DNA of 64,000 bases, taken from positions 372,001-436,000 of the forward strand of contig NZ_CP098740.1 of NCBI RefSeq assembly GCF_026167665.1. The letters are read 5' to 3'. This stretch comes from Streptomyces drozdowiczii. Its GTDB lineage: Bacteria > Actinomycetota > Actinomycetes > Streptomycetales > Streptomycetaceae. Shown in pieces: positions 33,624-43,091 of this stretch; within the stretch, counting starts at the first letter, position 1; each line of letters opens with the position of its first letter. A program made the position numbers and the translations under genes. Under the pieces are notes generated by a model, which saw nothing but the letters and a program-made list of their open reading frames with translations, was not told the origin of the DNA and did no database searches.

Positions 33624-33647
33624 GCCGACGGGCAGTTGTCCGTCGGC
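33624..33647 (+). terminator. Hairpin with short T-rich tail
   Basis: An 8-bp stem, GCCGACGG / CCGTCGGC, with an 8-nt loop, followed by CTTTC. It could end transcription of the upstream VOC gene. It could instead be a leader element of the MFS gene, whose start is 73 bp downstream. Confidence 0.5.
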
Positions 33648-33720
33648 CTTTCGCAGCCGAGGCATTACCGAGACACCGTTCCGTAATCCGACGCGTGCTG
33701 CTCCACCGCCCCCGTCGGAA

Positions 33721-35100
33721 ATGTGCTCCCCCGTGCCTCCTGCCGCCTCCGTTACCGAGTCCGCCCGGAAGACGCGCCGCCGCGACAGCAGCCCCTGGCG
33801 CTGCCTGGCCGTGCCCAGCATGCGCTGGTGGTCCGCCGCCAACCTGGTGTCGAACACCGGGGCGTGGATGCAGCTCACCGTGCAGAACCTGCTGGTGCTC
33901 CAGATCACCGGTTCGGCCGCGGCGACGGGCCTGTCCCTCGCCGTCCAGGCCGGTCCGGGACTGCTGCTCGGGGTCTTCGGCGGTGCCGTGGTGGACCGCT
34001 GGCCGCTCAAGGTCACCGCGGCGGTCAGTCAGGCGGTGCTCGCCGTGATCGCGTTCTCGACGGCCGCCCTGATCGGGGCCGGGCTGCTGAACATGCCCGT
34101 ACTGCTCGTCCTCGCGGCGATCACCGGCATCGTGAACACCATCGACGGGCCCGCGACCTCACTCCTCGGCAACGATCTCGTGCCCCGGACGGATGTGCCC
34201 TCGGCCATCGCGCTCGGTTCGATGGTGCACAGCGCCGGCCGGCTGGCGGGTACCGCGCTGGCCGCCGTGGCCGTCGGAACGCTCGGCACCGGGTCGGCGT
34301 ACGTGGTCAACGGCATCTCCTTCCTCTGCGTCACCGCGGTCATCCCCTTCCTGCGGCCCGCCGGGGAGGCGGCGCCGGTCCGGCGACCGTCCCCCGGGAA
34401 GCGTCCGGCCCCCGCGCGACGGCCACCGGCCGGCGGGGACGCACGGGCCGGGGTGGCCTACTTCCTCGGGAAGCCGGGGCTGGTCGCCCTGGCCGGGATC
34501 ACCGCGGTGAGTTCGATCTTCGGCCGGAACTACCAGCTGACGCTCGCCGTGCTGGTCATCGGCCCGCTCGGCGCCGACGAGAGCGACTTCGGCACGGTCT
34601 CCACCGTGCTGGCCGTCGGCGGCATCCTGGGCGCCGTGGTCGCCGGGCGGCTGCGCAACCCGACCGTGCGCCTGGTGGGCGTCCTCGCCGCGTGCGGCGG
34701 GCTCCTCCAGGTCGTAGCGGGCCTCTCCCCCGGGCTCATGGTGCTCATCGCCCTGGTCATCCCCATGGCGGTCGTGGAGTCCGTGTCCGACACGGCCGGG
34801 TCGACCGTGCTCCAGACCGAGCCCGAGCCCGAGATGCGCGGTCGCGTGCTCGGCGTCTGGCGCAGCGCGAGCACGGGATGGCAGCTGGCGGGCCCTCCCC
34901 TGCTCGGGCTGCTGGTCGAGTTCGCGGGCGCCCGGGGCGCGCTGGTCGCCGGCGGGCTGCTGATCGCCGGCGCCATCGCGGCCGGCGGGCTGCGCGGCCG
35001 CGTGGTCGCTCGGAAGCGGGCCGGGGCGGACCGGCCCGTCCTGCCCCAGGAGCCGGTGGCCGCCCCGGTGCCCGTGCCCGCGCTGACGCCGGTCGCCTGA
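33721..35100 (+). CDS. MFS transporter (EntS/MFS_3-like exporter)
   Basis: A 459-residue major-facilitator protein with about 12 hydrophobic helices. The N-terminal region NLVSNTGAWMQLTVQNLLVL and the loop GGAVVDRWPLKV (motif-A-like) match the MFS_3 group of drug/siderophore exporters. A Pro/Arg-rich central loop (residues 215-245) separates two six-helix halves. MRGRVLGVWRSASTGWQLAG is the second-half loop. ATG at 33721 and GTG at 33733 are both possible. It should export a small molecule; no substrate is indicated. Confidence 0.85.
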   Translation: MCSPVPPAASVTESARKTRRRDSSPWRCLAVPSMRWWSAANLVSNTGAWMQLTVQNLLVLQITGSAAATGLSLAVQAGPGLLLGVFGGAVVDRWPLKVTAAVSQAVLAVIAFSTAALIGAGLLNMPVLLVLAAITGIVNTIDGPATSLLGNDLVPRTDVPSAIALGSMVHSAGRLAGTALAAVAVGTLGTGSAYVVNGISFLCVTAVIPFLRPAGEAAPVRRPSPGKRPAPARRPPAGGDARAGVAYFLGKPGLVALAGITAVSSIFGRNYQLTLAVLVIGPLGADESDFGTVSTVLAVGGILGAVVAGRLRNPTVRLVGVLAACGGLLQVVAGLSPGLMVLIALVIPMAVVESVSDTAGSTVLQTEPEPEMRGRVLGVWRSASTGWQLAGPPLLGLLVEFAGARGALVAGGLLIAGAIAAGGLRGRVVARKRAGADRPVLPQEPVAAPVPVPALTPVA

Positions 35101-35136
35101 GCCGGAGGCCGTCGGCCAGATGCGCGGCGCGCGCAT

Positions 35137-35161
35137 GTTTGAAGGTGATTTGTACGGGAAT
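35137..35161 (+). promoter_or_regulatory. Sigma-B-type promoter for the sigma factor gene
   Basis: GTTTGA at 35137-35142, a 13-nt spacer and GGGAAT at 35156-35161 match the general sigma-B consensus GTTTAA-N12-15-GGGWAW closely. It lies 115 bp upstream of the sigma gene, so autoregulation is likely. Confidence 0.65.
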
Positions 35162-35276
35162 GGGCCAGGGGTGCTTCGGACCAGAGGCGCGCCCGTGGGA
35201 GCTTCGCTCCGGGTGCCGCCTGTCCGGCGGAGGCTTCCACGGCGGTTCTGACAGGCGACGCCGAGGAGTGAACACC

Positions 35277-36083
35277 ATGGCCGGTGCCCGACAGACTGTC
35301 CCCGCGCGACACCAGGACGTACCGGCGGAATCGGCGTCCTTCCACCGTCTGCGGGCCCTGCCCGACGGCCCCGAGAAGGACGAGCTGCGCCGCGCGACCG
35401 TCTGCGCCTGGCTCCCCATGGCCCACCGGCTGGCCTCGCGCTTCCGCGACCGCGGTGAGCCGCTGGACGATCTGCGCCAGGTGGCGGCGATCGGCCTCGT
35501 CAAGGCGGTCGACCGGTACGACCCGGGGCGCGGCAAGGCGTTCGAGACGTACGCCATCCCCACCGTGGTCGGCGAGCTCAAGCGCCACTTCCGCGACCAC
35601 ACCTGGGACGTCCATGTGCCGCGCCGGGTCCAGGACCTGCGCAACCAGGTGCGGGTGGCCCGCCGCGACCTGGCCCAGACGCTGGGCGGACGGCTGCCGA
35701 CCGAGGCCGAGATCGCGGGCGTGACAGGGCTCTGCACCGAGGACGTCCGGGCCGGTCTGGAGGCCCTGGACAGCTACCGCACGCTGTCGCTGGACGCCGA
35801 GATGCCCAGGGCCGACGACGGGTCCTGCCTCGCCGACACCCTGGGGCTGTGCGACCACGCGCTGGACGTGGCGGTCGACCGCGAGGCCGTGAAGCCGGGG
35901 CTGCGCAGCCTGCCGGAGCGCGAGCGCACCATCCTCTACCTGCGGTTCTTCCGCGACATGACCCAGGACCGGATCGCCGAGACGCTGGGCCTCTCGCAGA
36001 TGCACGTCTCCCGGCTGATCGCCCAGTGCTGCGCGGAGGTGCGCAGGCAGGCGCTCCAGGAGACGGCCGGTCAGCCGACGTAG
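35277..36083 (+). CDS. RNA polymerase sigma factor, SigB/SigF/SigG subfamily
   Basis: A 268-residue sigma-70 group III factor. Region 2 is visible in LDDLRQVAAIGLVKAVDRYD and GKAFETYAIPTVVGELKRHF, region 3 in RLPTEAEIAGVTGL, and region 4 in LPERERTILYLRFF, then MTQDRIAETLGLSQMHVSRL. Such factors run stress and differentiation regulons and are usually held by an anti-sigma/anti-anti-sigma pair, but no partner gene lies beside it. The ATG follows GAGGAG. The stop overlaps the 3' end of the convergent glycosyltransferase by 13 bp. Confidence 0.93.
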   Translation: MAGARQTVPARHQDVPAESASFHRLRALPDGPEKDELRRATVCAWLPMAHRLASRFRDRGEPLDDLRQVAAIGLVKAVDRYDPGRGKAFETYAIPTVVGELKRHFRDHTWDVHVPRRVQDLRNQVRVARRDLAQTLGGRLPTEAEIAGVTGLCTEDVRAGLEALDSYRTLSLDAEMPRADDGSCLADTLGLCDHALDVAVDREAVKPGLRSLPERERTILYLRFFRDMTQDRIAETLGLSQMHVSRLIAQCCAEVRRQALQETAGQPT

Positions 36084-36988
36084 CGCCGCGCGGTCCCCTG
36101 CCGCTGCGCCCGCTCCAGGGCCGCCAGCCGCCGTTCGATCTCGGGTGGTACGGGCCTGCGCTGGCGCAGCACCCAGGGCAGGCCCCGCCCGGCACGGGCG
36201 AAGGCGCGCAGCGAGGCACGGTCCCGGGGCACGGTGGTCAGCAGGTAGAGGGTGCGGCGGAGCGCGGAGCCGGCCGGGCGGCGCAGCCAGGTGAACCAGA
36301 GCGTGTTCCGCAGTCCGAGGACGCGCCGGGCGGTGCTGTCGCGGACGGTGGACGCGGCGTGGTGGATGACCATCTCGGGGACGTACGCGAGCCACCAGCC
36401 GGCCCGCATCAGGTCGGTGGCCATCAGCTCCTCCTCGCCGCCGAGCCAGAGCCCCGGGTGGAAGCCGCCGGCCTCCCGGAACGCCTCGGTGCGCATCACG
36501 GTCGCCGCCGCGAGGAACGAGCCGATCGCGGGGCCGGGGAGCCAGGGCGGACCGGTCAGCGGTGAGTCGCGCAGCTCGGCGACCACGGGGTCGTCCTCGC
36601 CCGCGGGCTCGACCACGATCCGCGCGGTGACAGCCGCCAGGCGCTCGTGGGCGTCGAGCCGGTCGGCCGCGATGCGCAGGGCGCCCGGGTCCCACCAGGT
36701 GTCGTCGTCGCAGAAGGCCACGTACGGGGTACGGACGTGGCGGACGGCCAAGTTCCGGCCTACGGCGCCCAGGTTCCGGCCGGGGGTGAGCAGCCGCACG
36801 TCCGGGAAGTCCCGTGCGACGGCCTCGGCCGTGCCGTCCCGTGAGGCGTTGTCCGTGACGACGACGGCCGGCCGTTCCGGGAGCCGGCTCAGCAGGCGCA
36901 GGGTACGCAGCAGCTCGGCGCGGCGGTCCCGGGTGATGATCACCACCGTGACCCGGGGGTCGGGTGCGGTCGGGGCGCCGGGGCTCAT
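36071..36988 (-). CDS. Glycosyltransferase family 2
   Basis: A 305-residue inverting GT-A transferase: VTVVIITRDRRAELLRTLRL at residues 13-32, PAVVVTDNASRDGTAEA, the DDD metal/nucleotide motif in YVAFCDDDTWWDPG (about residue 97), and the acceptor-side GGEEELMATDLM. It has no transmembrane helices, so it is soluble or peripheral. It is the last gene of the heptose-glycan operon, with a 4-nt ATGA overlap to the preceding GT2. The two GT2 paralogues share FDR-like layout and probably add successive sugars. Confidence 0.88.
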   Translation of the reverse strand: MSPGAPTAPDPRVTVVIITRDRRAELLRTLRLLSRLPERPAVVVTDNASRDGTAEAVARDFPDVRLLTPGRNLGAVGRNLAVRHVRTPYVAFCDDDTWWDPGALRIAADRLDAHERLAAVTARIVVEPAGEDDPVVAELRDSPLTGPPWLPGPAIGSFLAAATVMRTEAFREAGGFHPGLWLGGEEELMATDLMRAGWWLAYVPEMVIHHAASTVRDSTARRVLGLRNTLWFTWLRRPAGSALRRTLYLLTTVPRDRASLRAFARAGRGLPWVLRQRRPVPPEIERRLAALERAQRQGTARRYVG

Positions 36989-37896
36989 GGGCCGTCTCCG
37001 TTCGACAGGGCGCTCTCCAGGAGCTGGATCTGGCTCTCGACCCAGGGCGGCAGCTCGCTGCGCCGGCGCAGAGCCGCGGGGAGCCGTGCCAGGGCCTGGC
37101 CCAGGGCGGGGCCGGCGCCGGGCCGGCCGCGGGCCCAGGCGCCGGCCAGCCGGGCGGTCTCGCGCAGGGCGACCGGGAGGGGCCGTCGCAGCCAGGCCGT
37201 GAGGAGCGAGTTGCGGAGCACGGCGATGGTGCGACCGGGCCGCTCCCCCGGGTCGGGGCCGTGGTGGGCGACCAGGGTGGGTTCGTAGACGACGCCCCAG
37301 CCCGCGGCCGTGAGGTCGTAGGCGAGCAGGGTCTCCTCCGCGCCGAAGAAGAGGAGGCCGTCGTAGCCGCCCGCGTCGAGGAAGGCGGAGCGGCGGACGA
37401 CCGCCGCGCAGCCGAGGAAGCCCAGCACCGGCGTTCCGGGCAGATCGGCGCGGCCGGGGAGCGGCGAGGCGGCGAGTACGTGGTTGAGCGGGTCCGGTTC
37501 GCCCGTGGGGTGGACCAGGGTGCGGGAGGCCAGCAGGCCCAGCTTCGGGTAGGTGTCGAAGAGGGCTTCGGCGGTCTTGAGGGCGCCCGGCTCCCACCAG
37601 GAGTCGTCGTCGCTGAAGGCCACGTAGGGGGTGGTGGCCCGGCGCGCGGCGAGGTTGCGGCCGAGGGCGCCGGTGTTGCGGCCCGGGGAGAGCAGCCGGG
37701 CTCCGCCGGGGTGGCGCCGTACCGCCTCGCCGGTGCCGTCCGTCGATCCGTTGTCGACCACGAGTACGGGCGGTCTCTCCGGCAGGGCGGCCAGCCGGTC
37801 CAGGGTCCTGAGCAGGCTCTCCCGGCGGTTCCGGGTGATGATCGCGACGGTGGTCCTTCCCTCCCGGCCGGACGGTTCCGGGGTCGGCTCAGCCAT
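36985..37896 (-). CDS. Glycosyltransferase family 2
   Basis: A 303-residue GT-A transferase paralogous to its downstream neighbour. It has VAIITRNRRESLLRTLDRL, PVLVVDNGSTDGTGEAV, YVAFSDDDSWWEPGALK with the DxD-type acidic triplet, and FGAEETLLAYDL in the acceptor region. The ATG at 37896 overlaps the previous gene's end by 8 bp; 17 more in-frame codons upstream would run further into that gene. It probably adds a sugar to the same glycan as the other operon transferases. Confidence 0.88.
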   Translation of the reverse strand: MAEPTPEPSGREGRTTVAIITRNRRESLLRTLDRLAALPERPPVLVVDNGSTDGTGEAVRRHPGGARLLSPGRNTGALGRNLAARRATTPYVAFSDDDSWWEPGALKTAEALFDTYPKLGLLASRTLVHPTGEPDPLNHVLAASPLPGRADLPGTPVLGFLGCAAVVRRSAFLDAGGYDGLLFFGAEETLLAYDLTAAGWGVVYEPTLVAHHGPDPGERPGRTIAVLRNSLLTAWLRRPLPVALRETARLAGAWARGRPGAGPALGQALARLPAALRRRSELPPWVESQIQLLESALSNGDGP

Positions 37897-38884
37897 GCCC
37901 GGCCGCCTCCTTCGCCGCCCCGCCCCGGTGCAGCGCGGCGAGGGCACTGCCCAGCACCTCGTCGACGGTGATGCGCAGGAGCAGCGGGTCCGGGGTGGCG
38001 GCGTGGGGGTCGCCGGGCGGGCCCGGGTGCCGGAGCGCGGTGTGCCGGCGGTCCGGGGGCGGGCCCCAGAGCGAGGGCGGGACCGGGCCGAACAGGGTCA
38101 CGGACCGGGTGCCGTGCGCGTAGGCGAGGTGGGCGGGCCCGGTGTCGCCGCTGACGAGGAGCGCGGCGTGGGCGACGAGCGCGGAGAGGCCGTCGAAGGT
38201 GAGGGTGCCCGCGAGCACGTCGGCGGGGCCGAGTCCGGCGCGTCCGGCGACCTCGGCGCACAGCTCCTCCTCACCGGGGCCGCCGCTGACGACGACGCGG
38301 TGTCCGGCGTCCCGGAGCGCCGCCGCGACGGCCGCGTAGCGCTCGGCGGGCCAGCGGCGGGCCGGGGCGTCGGCGCCGGGGTGGAGGACGACGGCGCCCG
38401 GTGCCGCGGAGGGCGCGGCGGGCGGCGGCACGCGGACGTCCGCCGGGTCGGCGGGGATGCCGTACGCGGTCAGGAAGCGGCACCAGCGCAGCCGCTCGTG
38501 CTCGTCGCGCCGCCAGCGGGGCGGGTCGGGGTGGTCCGCCTCGGGGCGGGCGAAGGAGAGCGTCCGGCCCGGTCCGAGCGCGGCGAGGGCGTCGTGGCTC
38601 AGGGGCCCGTTGCCGTGCAGGTCGATGGCGACGGCGGGCGGCGGGCCCGGCCAGTGCTCCAGGGAGGGGACCTGGCGGCCGTTCTCGGGCGTGGCGAAGT
38701 GGACGTCCACGGTTCCGGTGGCCCGGACCGCCGCCGCCAGGCTGCCCGGAGCGGCGAGCACCGTCTCGTACTCCGGGAAGGCGCGTCGTACGCCCCGCAG
38801 CGCCGGCACCGCCGCCAGCAGGTCGCCGAGGCCGAGGGCGCGCAGGACGAGGACGGCCGGGCGGGTCTCGGCCACCCGGCTCAC
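37889..38884 (-). CDS. Glycosyltransferase family 9 (heptosyltransferase-like)
   Basis: A 331-residue GT-B protein of the ADP-heptose:LPS heptosyltransferase family. Features are [20 protein letters not shown] at the start, [15 protein letters not shown], the nucleotide-binding [20 protein letters not shown] at about residue 175, and [19 protein letters not shown]. It should transfer heptose from the NDP-heptose made by the neighbouring genes. The GTG start overlaps the hldE stop (GTGA). It is one of two GT9 genes in the operon. Confidence 0.88.
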   Translation of the reverse strand: MSRVAETRPAVLVLRALGLGDLLAAVPALRGVRRAFPEYETVLAAPGSLAAAVRATGTVDVHFATPENGRQVPSLEHWPGPPPAVAIDLHGNGPLSHDALAALGPGRTLSFARPEADHPDPPRWRRDEHERLRWCRFLTAYGIPADPADVRVPPPAAPSAAPGAVVLHPGADAPARRWPAERYAAVAAALRDAGHRVVVSGGPGEEELCAEVAGRAGLGPADVLAGTLTFDGLSALVAHAALLVSGDTGPAHLAYAHGTRSVTLFGPVPPSLWGPPPDRRHTALRHPGPPGDPHAATPDPLLLRITVDEVLGSALAALHRGGAAKEAAGHG

Positions 38885-40292
38885 CGCCGGGTCGGGGCGC
38901 CGGGTCGGCCGGCGGCCCGCTCGGCCAGGCGGGTGCTGGAGCGTCCGTCGAGGTAGGGCAGGAGCACCACCTGCCCGCCCCAGCTCTCCACGAGGGCGGT
39001 CTCGGGGAGGTCGGTGAGGGCGTAGTCGCCGCCCTTGGCCCAGATGTCCGGGCGGAGTTCGTCCAGGAGGCGTTCGGGGTGTCCTCGTCGAAGACGGCGA
39101 CGGCGTCCACGCAGTCGAGTGCCAGCAGGACGCGGGTCCGGTCCTCGGCCGGCACCACGGGCCGGCCGCCGCCCTTGCGGCGCCGCACGGAGGCGTCGGA
39201 GTTGACGCAGACGACGAGGCAGTCACCGGCCCGGCGGGCGGCCTGGAGGAGTTCGACGTGTCCGGCGTGCAGCAGGTCGAAGCAGCCGCCCGCGGCGACG
39301 ACGGTGCCGCCGCGTTCGCGGACGCGGCGGACGAGTACGCGGGCGTCGCCGGGCGTGCCCCGGTCGTCGGCGGGCCGCGCGGACCGGAGCACCGCGTGGG
39401 CGCCACCGGCGGAGACGAAGCGGGCGGCGGCCTCGACGGCCTCGCGGACGGCGAGTTCGACGAGGTCGCCGTCGGCGAGCCGCCCGGCCACGGCGACGGC
39501 GAAGCTGTCCCCGGCGCCGCAGCAGTCGCCGCTCGCCCGCCAGGGGGCGGGCACCAGCAGCGGGGGGCCGCCGCGCGACAGCAGGGCGCCGTGCTCGCCG
39601 AGGGTCACCGCGACCGAGGCGATCCCCCACTTCTCCAGCAGGGTCCGCGCGTCCGCCGACGCTTGGCGCAGGACATCGCGGTGGCCCTCGGGGCGCGCCG
39701 GGGCGGCGGGCCCCGGCTCCGCAGCGAAGCGCCGGGCCTCGGCGGCGGCGGGGGTGGCGAGCCGGGTCCCGGGGACGGGCGGGCCGCCGGCCGGGTGCGG
39801 GTCCCAGACGACCGGGATCCGGGCGGCCCGTGCGGTCAGCGCCTCGCGCAGGACGTCGGCGGTGCCCCGCCCGTAGTCGGCGACGAGCACCGCCCCCGCG
39901 TCCGCGAGCGCCTGCTCGGCTTCGGGCGACGGGCCTGCCGCACGCCCGTGCCCCTCGTCCAGGCGCAGCAGGGGCCGCCCGTCCGCCATGAGCCTGGTCT
40001 TCCGCGCCAGGGGGCCGTCCAGCGGGAGTTCCACGAGGTGGACGCGGTCCGCCAGCAGGTCCCGTACCGCCTGGGACGCCTCGTCGTCGCCGAGGGCGGT
40101 GACGAAGGTGGTCTCCCGTCCGCCGGCGGCGGCGAGGCAGGCCGCCAGGGCGGCGCCGCCGGGCCGGGTGCGGTGCTCGGCGTCCGCGACGACGGGGACG
40201 GGCGCGTCGGGGGCGAGGCGTTCGGCACGGCCCGAGACGTCCTGGTCGAGCAGCGAGTCGCCGACGATCACGAGGGGTGCGGGGCGCTTCAC
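38881..40292 (-). pseudogene. hldE: Bifunctional heptose 7-phosphate kinase / heptose 1-phosphate nucleotidyltransferase, frameshifted
   Basis: An HldE (RfaE) gene of about 470 codons. The N-terminal PfkB kinase domain (residues 1-320) starts [20 protein letters not shown] and ends with the catalytic [13 protein letters not shown]. The nucleotidyltransferase domain follows, with [20 protein letters not shown], including the HxGH motif. After VFDEDTP the frame is lost; adding one C beside 39075 on the plus strand restores [20 protein letters not shown] to the end. The product should make and activate heptose 1,7-bisphosphate/1-phosphate. It is GTGA-coupled on both sides, so I suspect sequence error rather than a dead gene. 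Confidence 0.85.
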
Positions 40293-40897
40293 GAGGCGTC
40301 CTCCTCGGCGGGGGTGCCCGCCACCGGGCGGGCGGCGATCTCGCGGTCGAAGCTCTCGCAGATCATGTGGACGGCGACGAGGTGGAGTTCCTGCACGGTG
40401 GCCGATCCGGCGGCCTCGACGCACAGCGACTCGTCGCTCGTCGCGGCCAGCGGGTTGGGCTCGGGCCCGGTGAGGGACCAGACGGGCATGCCGATGCGCA
40501 TGGCCTCCTGGGCGGCCTCCAGCAGGTTGGCGCTGGCGCCGCTGGTGGACAGGAGCATGAGGATGTCGCCCCGGCGGCCGTGCGCGCAGGTCTGCCGGGC
40601 GAACACCTCGTGCACGCCGTAGTCGTTGGCGATGGCGGTGGTCGAGGAGGTGTCGGCGTGCAGCGCGATCGCGGAGTAGGCGGGGCGGTCGTCGCGGTAG
40701 CGGCCGACGAGTTCGGCGGTGAGGTGCTGGGCCTGGGCGGCGCTGCCGCCGTTCCCGGCGACGAGGAGCCGGCCGCCGTCGGACAGGACGCGGGCCAGGG
40801 TCTTGCCCCAGCGTTCGGTGACGCCTGCGGAGCGGCGGAAGGCGGGGAGGGCGCGGGCGAGGTCGTCGCAGTGCTGGCCGGGGGCGATCAGCTTCAT
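40289..40897 (-). CDS. gmhA: Sedoheptulose 7-phosphate isomerase (GmhA, SIS domain)
   Basis: A 202-residue SIS-domain isomerase converting sedoheptulose 7-phosphate to D-glycero-heptose 7-phosphate. The phosphate-binding [20 protein letters not shown] loop is diagnostic for GmhA. Further landmarks are [33 protein letters not shown] and the C-terminal [15 protein letters not shown]. The ATG overlaps the preceding transferase stop. With hldE and gmhB in the same operon, all activities needed for NDP-heptose are present. Confidence 0.92.
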   Translation of the reverse strand: MKLIAPGQHCDDLARALPAFRRSAGVTERWGKTLARVLSDGGRLLVAGNGGSAAQAQHLTAELVGRYRDDRPAYSAIALHADTSSTTAIANDYGVHEVFARQTCAHGRRGDILMLLSTSGASANLLEAAQEAMRIGMPVWSLTGPEPNPLAATSDESLCVEAAGSATVQELHLVAVHMICESFDREIAARPVAGTPAEEDAS

Positions 40898-42132
40898 CGG
40901 GCCACCTCCGAGGGCTGGGGGGTGCGGACGAGTTCGGCGTAGACGCGGGAGACGCCGTCGGTGACCTCGTCCCAGGTGAACCGGGCGAGCGCGTGGGTGC
41001 GGCCGGCCGCTCCGTATCGGGCGCGCCGGCCGGGGTCGGCGAGCAGGTCGCGGACGGTGGCGGCGAGGTCGTGGCCCTCTTCCTCGGGCGGGACGAGCGT
41101 GCCGGTGACACCGTCCACGACGGTGTCCAGCTGCCCGCCGACGGCGGTGGCCACGACGGGGGTGCCGCAGGCCATCGCCTCGATGGGGACGATGCCGAAG
41201 GGTTCGTAGCGGGGCAGGGACAGCAGCAGGTCCGCGCTGGACATGAGAGGGGGCATCAGACCCTGCGGTACGCAGCCGAGGAGCCGCACCCGTTCGGCGA
41301 CCCCGTACTCGGCGGCGACCTTGCGCAGGCGTTCCGCCTCCGGGTCGGCGAACAGCAGCGGGGCCTCCGGGCCTCCGGCGATGAGGAGTTCGGTGCCGGG
41401 GATGCGGGCGAGGGCCTTGATGGCGCGGTCGAAGCCCTTGCGGGGAACGAGCCGGCCGACGGACAGCAGCCGGTGCGGGGCGCCGGGCGTCCGGTCGGCG
41501 AGGGGCACCGGGGCGAAGTGCTCGGTGTCGACGCCACAGGGCACGATGCTGATCCGGGAGCGGGGGATGCCCATGGCGGTCAGCTCGTTGAGTTCGTCCG
41601 CGCAGGTGGCGATGATGCGGTGGGCCTCGCGGCCGATCCGGGTCTCGATGTCGACGCGCTCGGGAGGGCTGGTGTCCTCGCTCCCCTGGTGACGCCTCTT
41701 CACCGTGCCGAGGGCGTGGTAGGTCTGCACGACGGGGACCCCGGCCTCGCGGGCCCCGGTGAGGGCGGCCAGGCCGGACATCCAGAAGTGGGCGTGGACG
41801 ACGTCGGGGCGGTTGAGCCGCCACAGCCTGGCCAGGTAGGCGCCGAACTCCGGCATCCAGGCGAGCAGGTCGTCCTTGGGCACGGTCGTCGGCGGGCCCG
41901 CCGGTACGTGGACGACCTTCACGCCGGATTCGGTCCGGACGAGGGTCGGTTTGTCGGGCCGGTCGCGGCGGGTGTAGACGGTGACGTCGTGTCCCCGGCG
42001 GGCCAGGCGTGCGGCGAGCTGGGCCACGTACACGTTCTGTCCGCCGGCGTCGGGGCCACCGAGTTCGGCGAGCGGGCTGGCGTGCTCGGACACCAGGGCG
42101 ATCCGGGCGGGTCGCTCCATGGGCTGCGTCAT
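40894..42132 (-). CDS. Glycosyltransferase family 4
   Basis: A 412-residue GT-B retaining transferase. The donor loop of the N-domain reads [32 protein letters not shown] follows, and the C-domain has [14 protein letters not shown] and the E(x7)E-type [20 protein letters not shown]. The layout is close to the MshA-like/sucrose-synthase-like group in actinomycetes. It starts at ATG, overlapping the preceding transferase by 4 nt, and in turn overlaps gmhA. It probably builds the glycan core. Confidence 0.9.
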   Translation of the reverse strand: MTQPMERPARIALVSEHASPLAELGGPDAGGQNVYVAQLAARLARRGHDVTVYTRRDRPDKPTLVRTESGVKVVHVPAGPPTTVPKDDLLAWMPEFGAYLARLWRLNRPDVVHAHFWMSGLAALTGAREAGVPVVQTYHALGTVKRRHQGSEDTSPPERVDIETRIGREAHRIIATCADELNELTAMGIPRSRISIVPCGVDTEHFAPVPLADRTPGAPHRLLSVGRLVPRKGFDRAIKALARIPGTELLIAGGPEAPLLFADPEAERLRKVAAEYGVAERVRLLGCVPQGLMPPLMSSADLLLSLPRYEPFGIVPIEAMACGTPVVATAVGGQLDTVVDGVTGTLVPPEEEGHDLAATVRDLLADPGRRARYGAAGRTHALARFTWDEVTDGVSRVYAELVRTPQPSEVAR

Positions 42133-43091
42133 CGCGTGACCTCTTTCATGAGTCGGTCCCAGTCGTCCAGGAAGCGCTGGACCCCGTACCTGGCCCGGGC
42201 CGCTTCCCGGGCCAGGCGGCCGGTGTGCTCGGCGTGGGCGTGGTCGGCGGCGAAGTGGCGCAGGGCGTAGGTGAGGACCTCGGGCCGGTTGGAGACGACC
42301 CCGGCGCCGGGTGGCACCGCTTCGCGCACTTCCGTGGTGCCGAGGGCGACCACGGGCATGCCGAGGAACATGGCTTCCAGCAGGGAGAGCCCGAGCGAGG
42401 TCCACCGCACCGGGTGCAGGTAGACCCGGCGGTGGGCCATGGCCCGGTGGAGTTCGTCCTGCGGGAGGTCGAAGGTGCGGCACTGCGCTCCGGTGAGGCC
42501 GAGGTGGGCCGCAAGTCCCTCCGTACGCATGCCGAAGACGTCCAGCGGAACGGCGGCGGCGAAGGCGGGCAGCAGGTCGGTGCCGGTCGTACGGGCGCGC
42601 CGTACGGGCTCGTTGACGACCACGGCGGCCCGGGGCTCGGTGCCCGTCCACTGGTGGCCGGGGTCGATGATGCCGTGTTCGATGACGCCGGTCGGGGCGC
42701 GGCCGTTGTCCCACATCAGGCGGTTGAAGTGGGTGACGTGGACGACGGGGATGTCGGACCGGTCGGCGAGCGTGTGCCGGGTGCCCACGGGCGTCTCGTG
42801 CGGGCTGTTGTGCTCCACGTACACCGCGGGCACGTCCCGGCCGGGTCGTCGGCCGGTCCACTCGTGGGCGAGCTCGATCTCGTGCGGGCGTTGCAGGACG
42901 ACGAGGTCGATGTCGGCGTCGCGGAGTTGGGCGGGGGTGCGCTCCTGGACGGATGCGGGCCAGTCCCAGGTGCGGGCGCGGCCGAGCCCGTCGGGCCCCC
43001 GGTCGGGGGTGACCGGCACCAGATAGGTGTGCGGGCCCTGCACGAAGGAGGTCAGCCACGAACCGTGGACGTGCCAGATGAGGATGTTCAC
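42129..43091 (-). CDS. Glycosyltransferase (GT-B type)
   Basis: A 320-residue protein. The start MNILIWHVHGSWLTSFVQGP is typical of Streptomyces glycosyltransferases annotated with this name. VVLQRPHEIELAHEW and YVEHNSPHETPVG form the N-domain, and SLGLSLLEAMFLGMPVVALG is a GT4-like acidic motif at about residue 245. No membrane segment is present. It lies between a GT9 and the GT4 with ATGA overlaps on both sides. Confidence 0.82.
   Translation of the reverse strand: MNILIWHVHGSWLTSFVQGPHTYLVPVTPDRGPDGLGRARTWDWPASVQERTPAQLRDADIDLVVLQRPHEIELAHEWTGRRPGRDVPAVYVEHNSPHETPVGTRHTLADRSDIPVVHVTHFNRLMWDNGRAPTGVIEHGIIDPGHQWTGTEPRAAVVVNEPVRRARTTGTDLLPAFAAAVPLDVFGMRTEGLAAHLGLTGAQCRTFDLPQDELHRAMAHRRVYLHPVRWTSLGLSLLEAMFLGMPVVALGTTEVREAVPPGAGVVSNRPEVLTYALRHFAADHAHAEHTGRLAREAARARYGVQRFLDDWDRLMKEVTR

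Noticed and set aside
38271..41111. A 946-codon minus-strand frame covering hldE and parts of both neighbours
   Set aside because: It is an artefact of the hldE frameshift joining a real kinase frame to shadow frames of gmhA and the GT9 gene.
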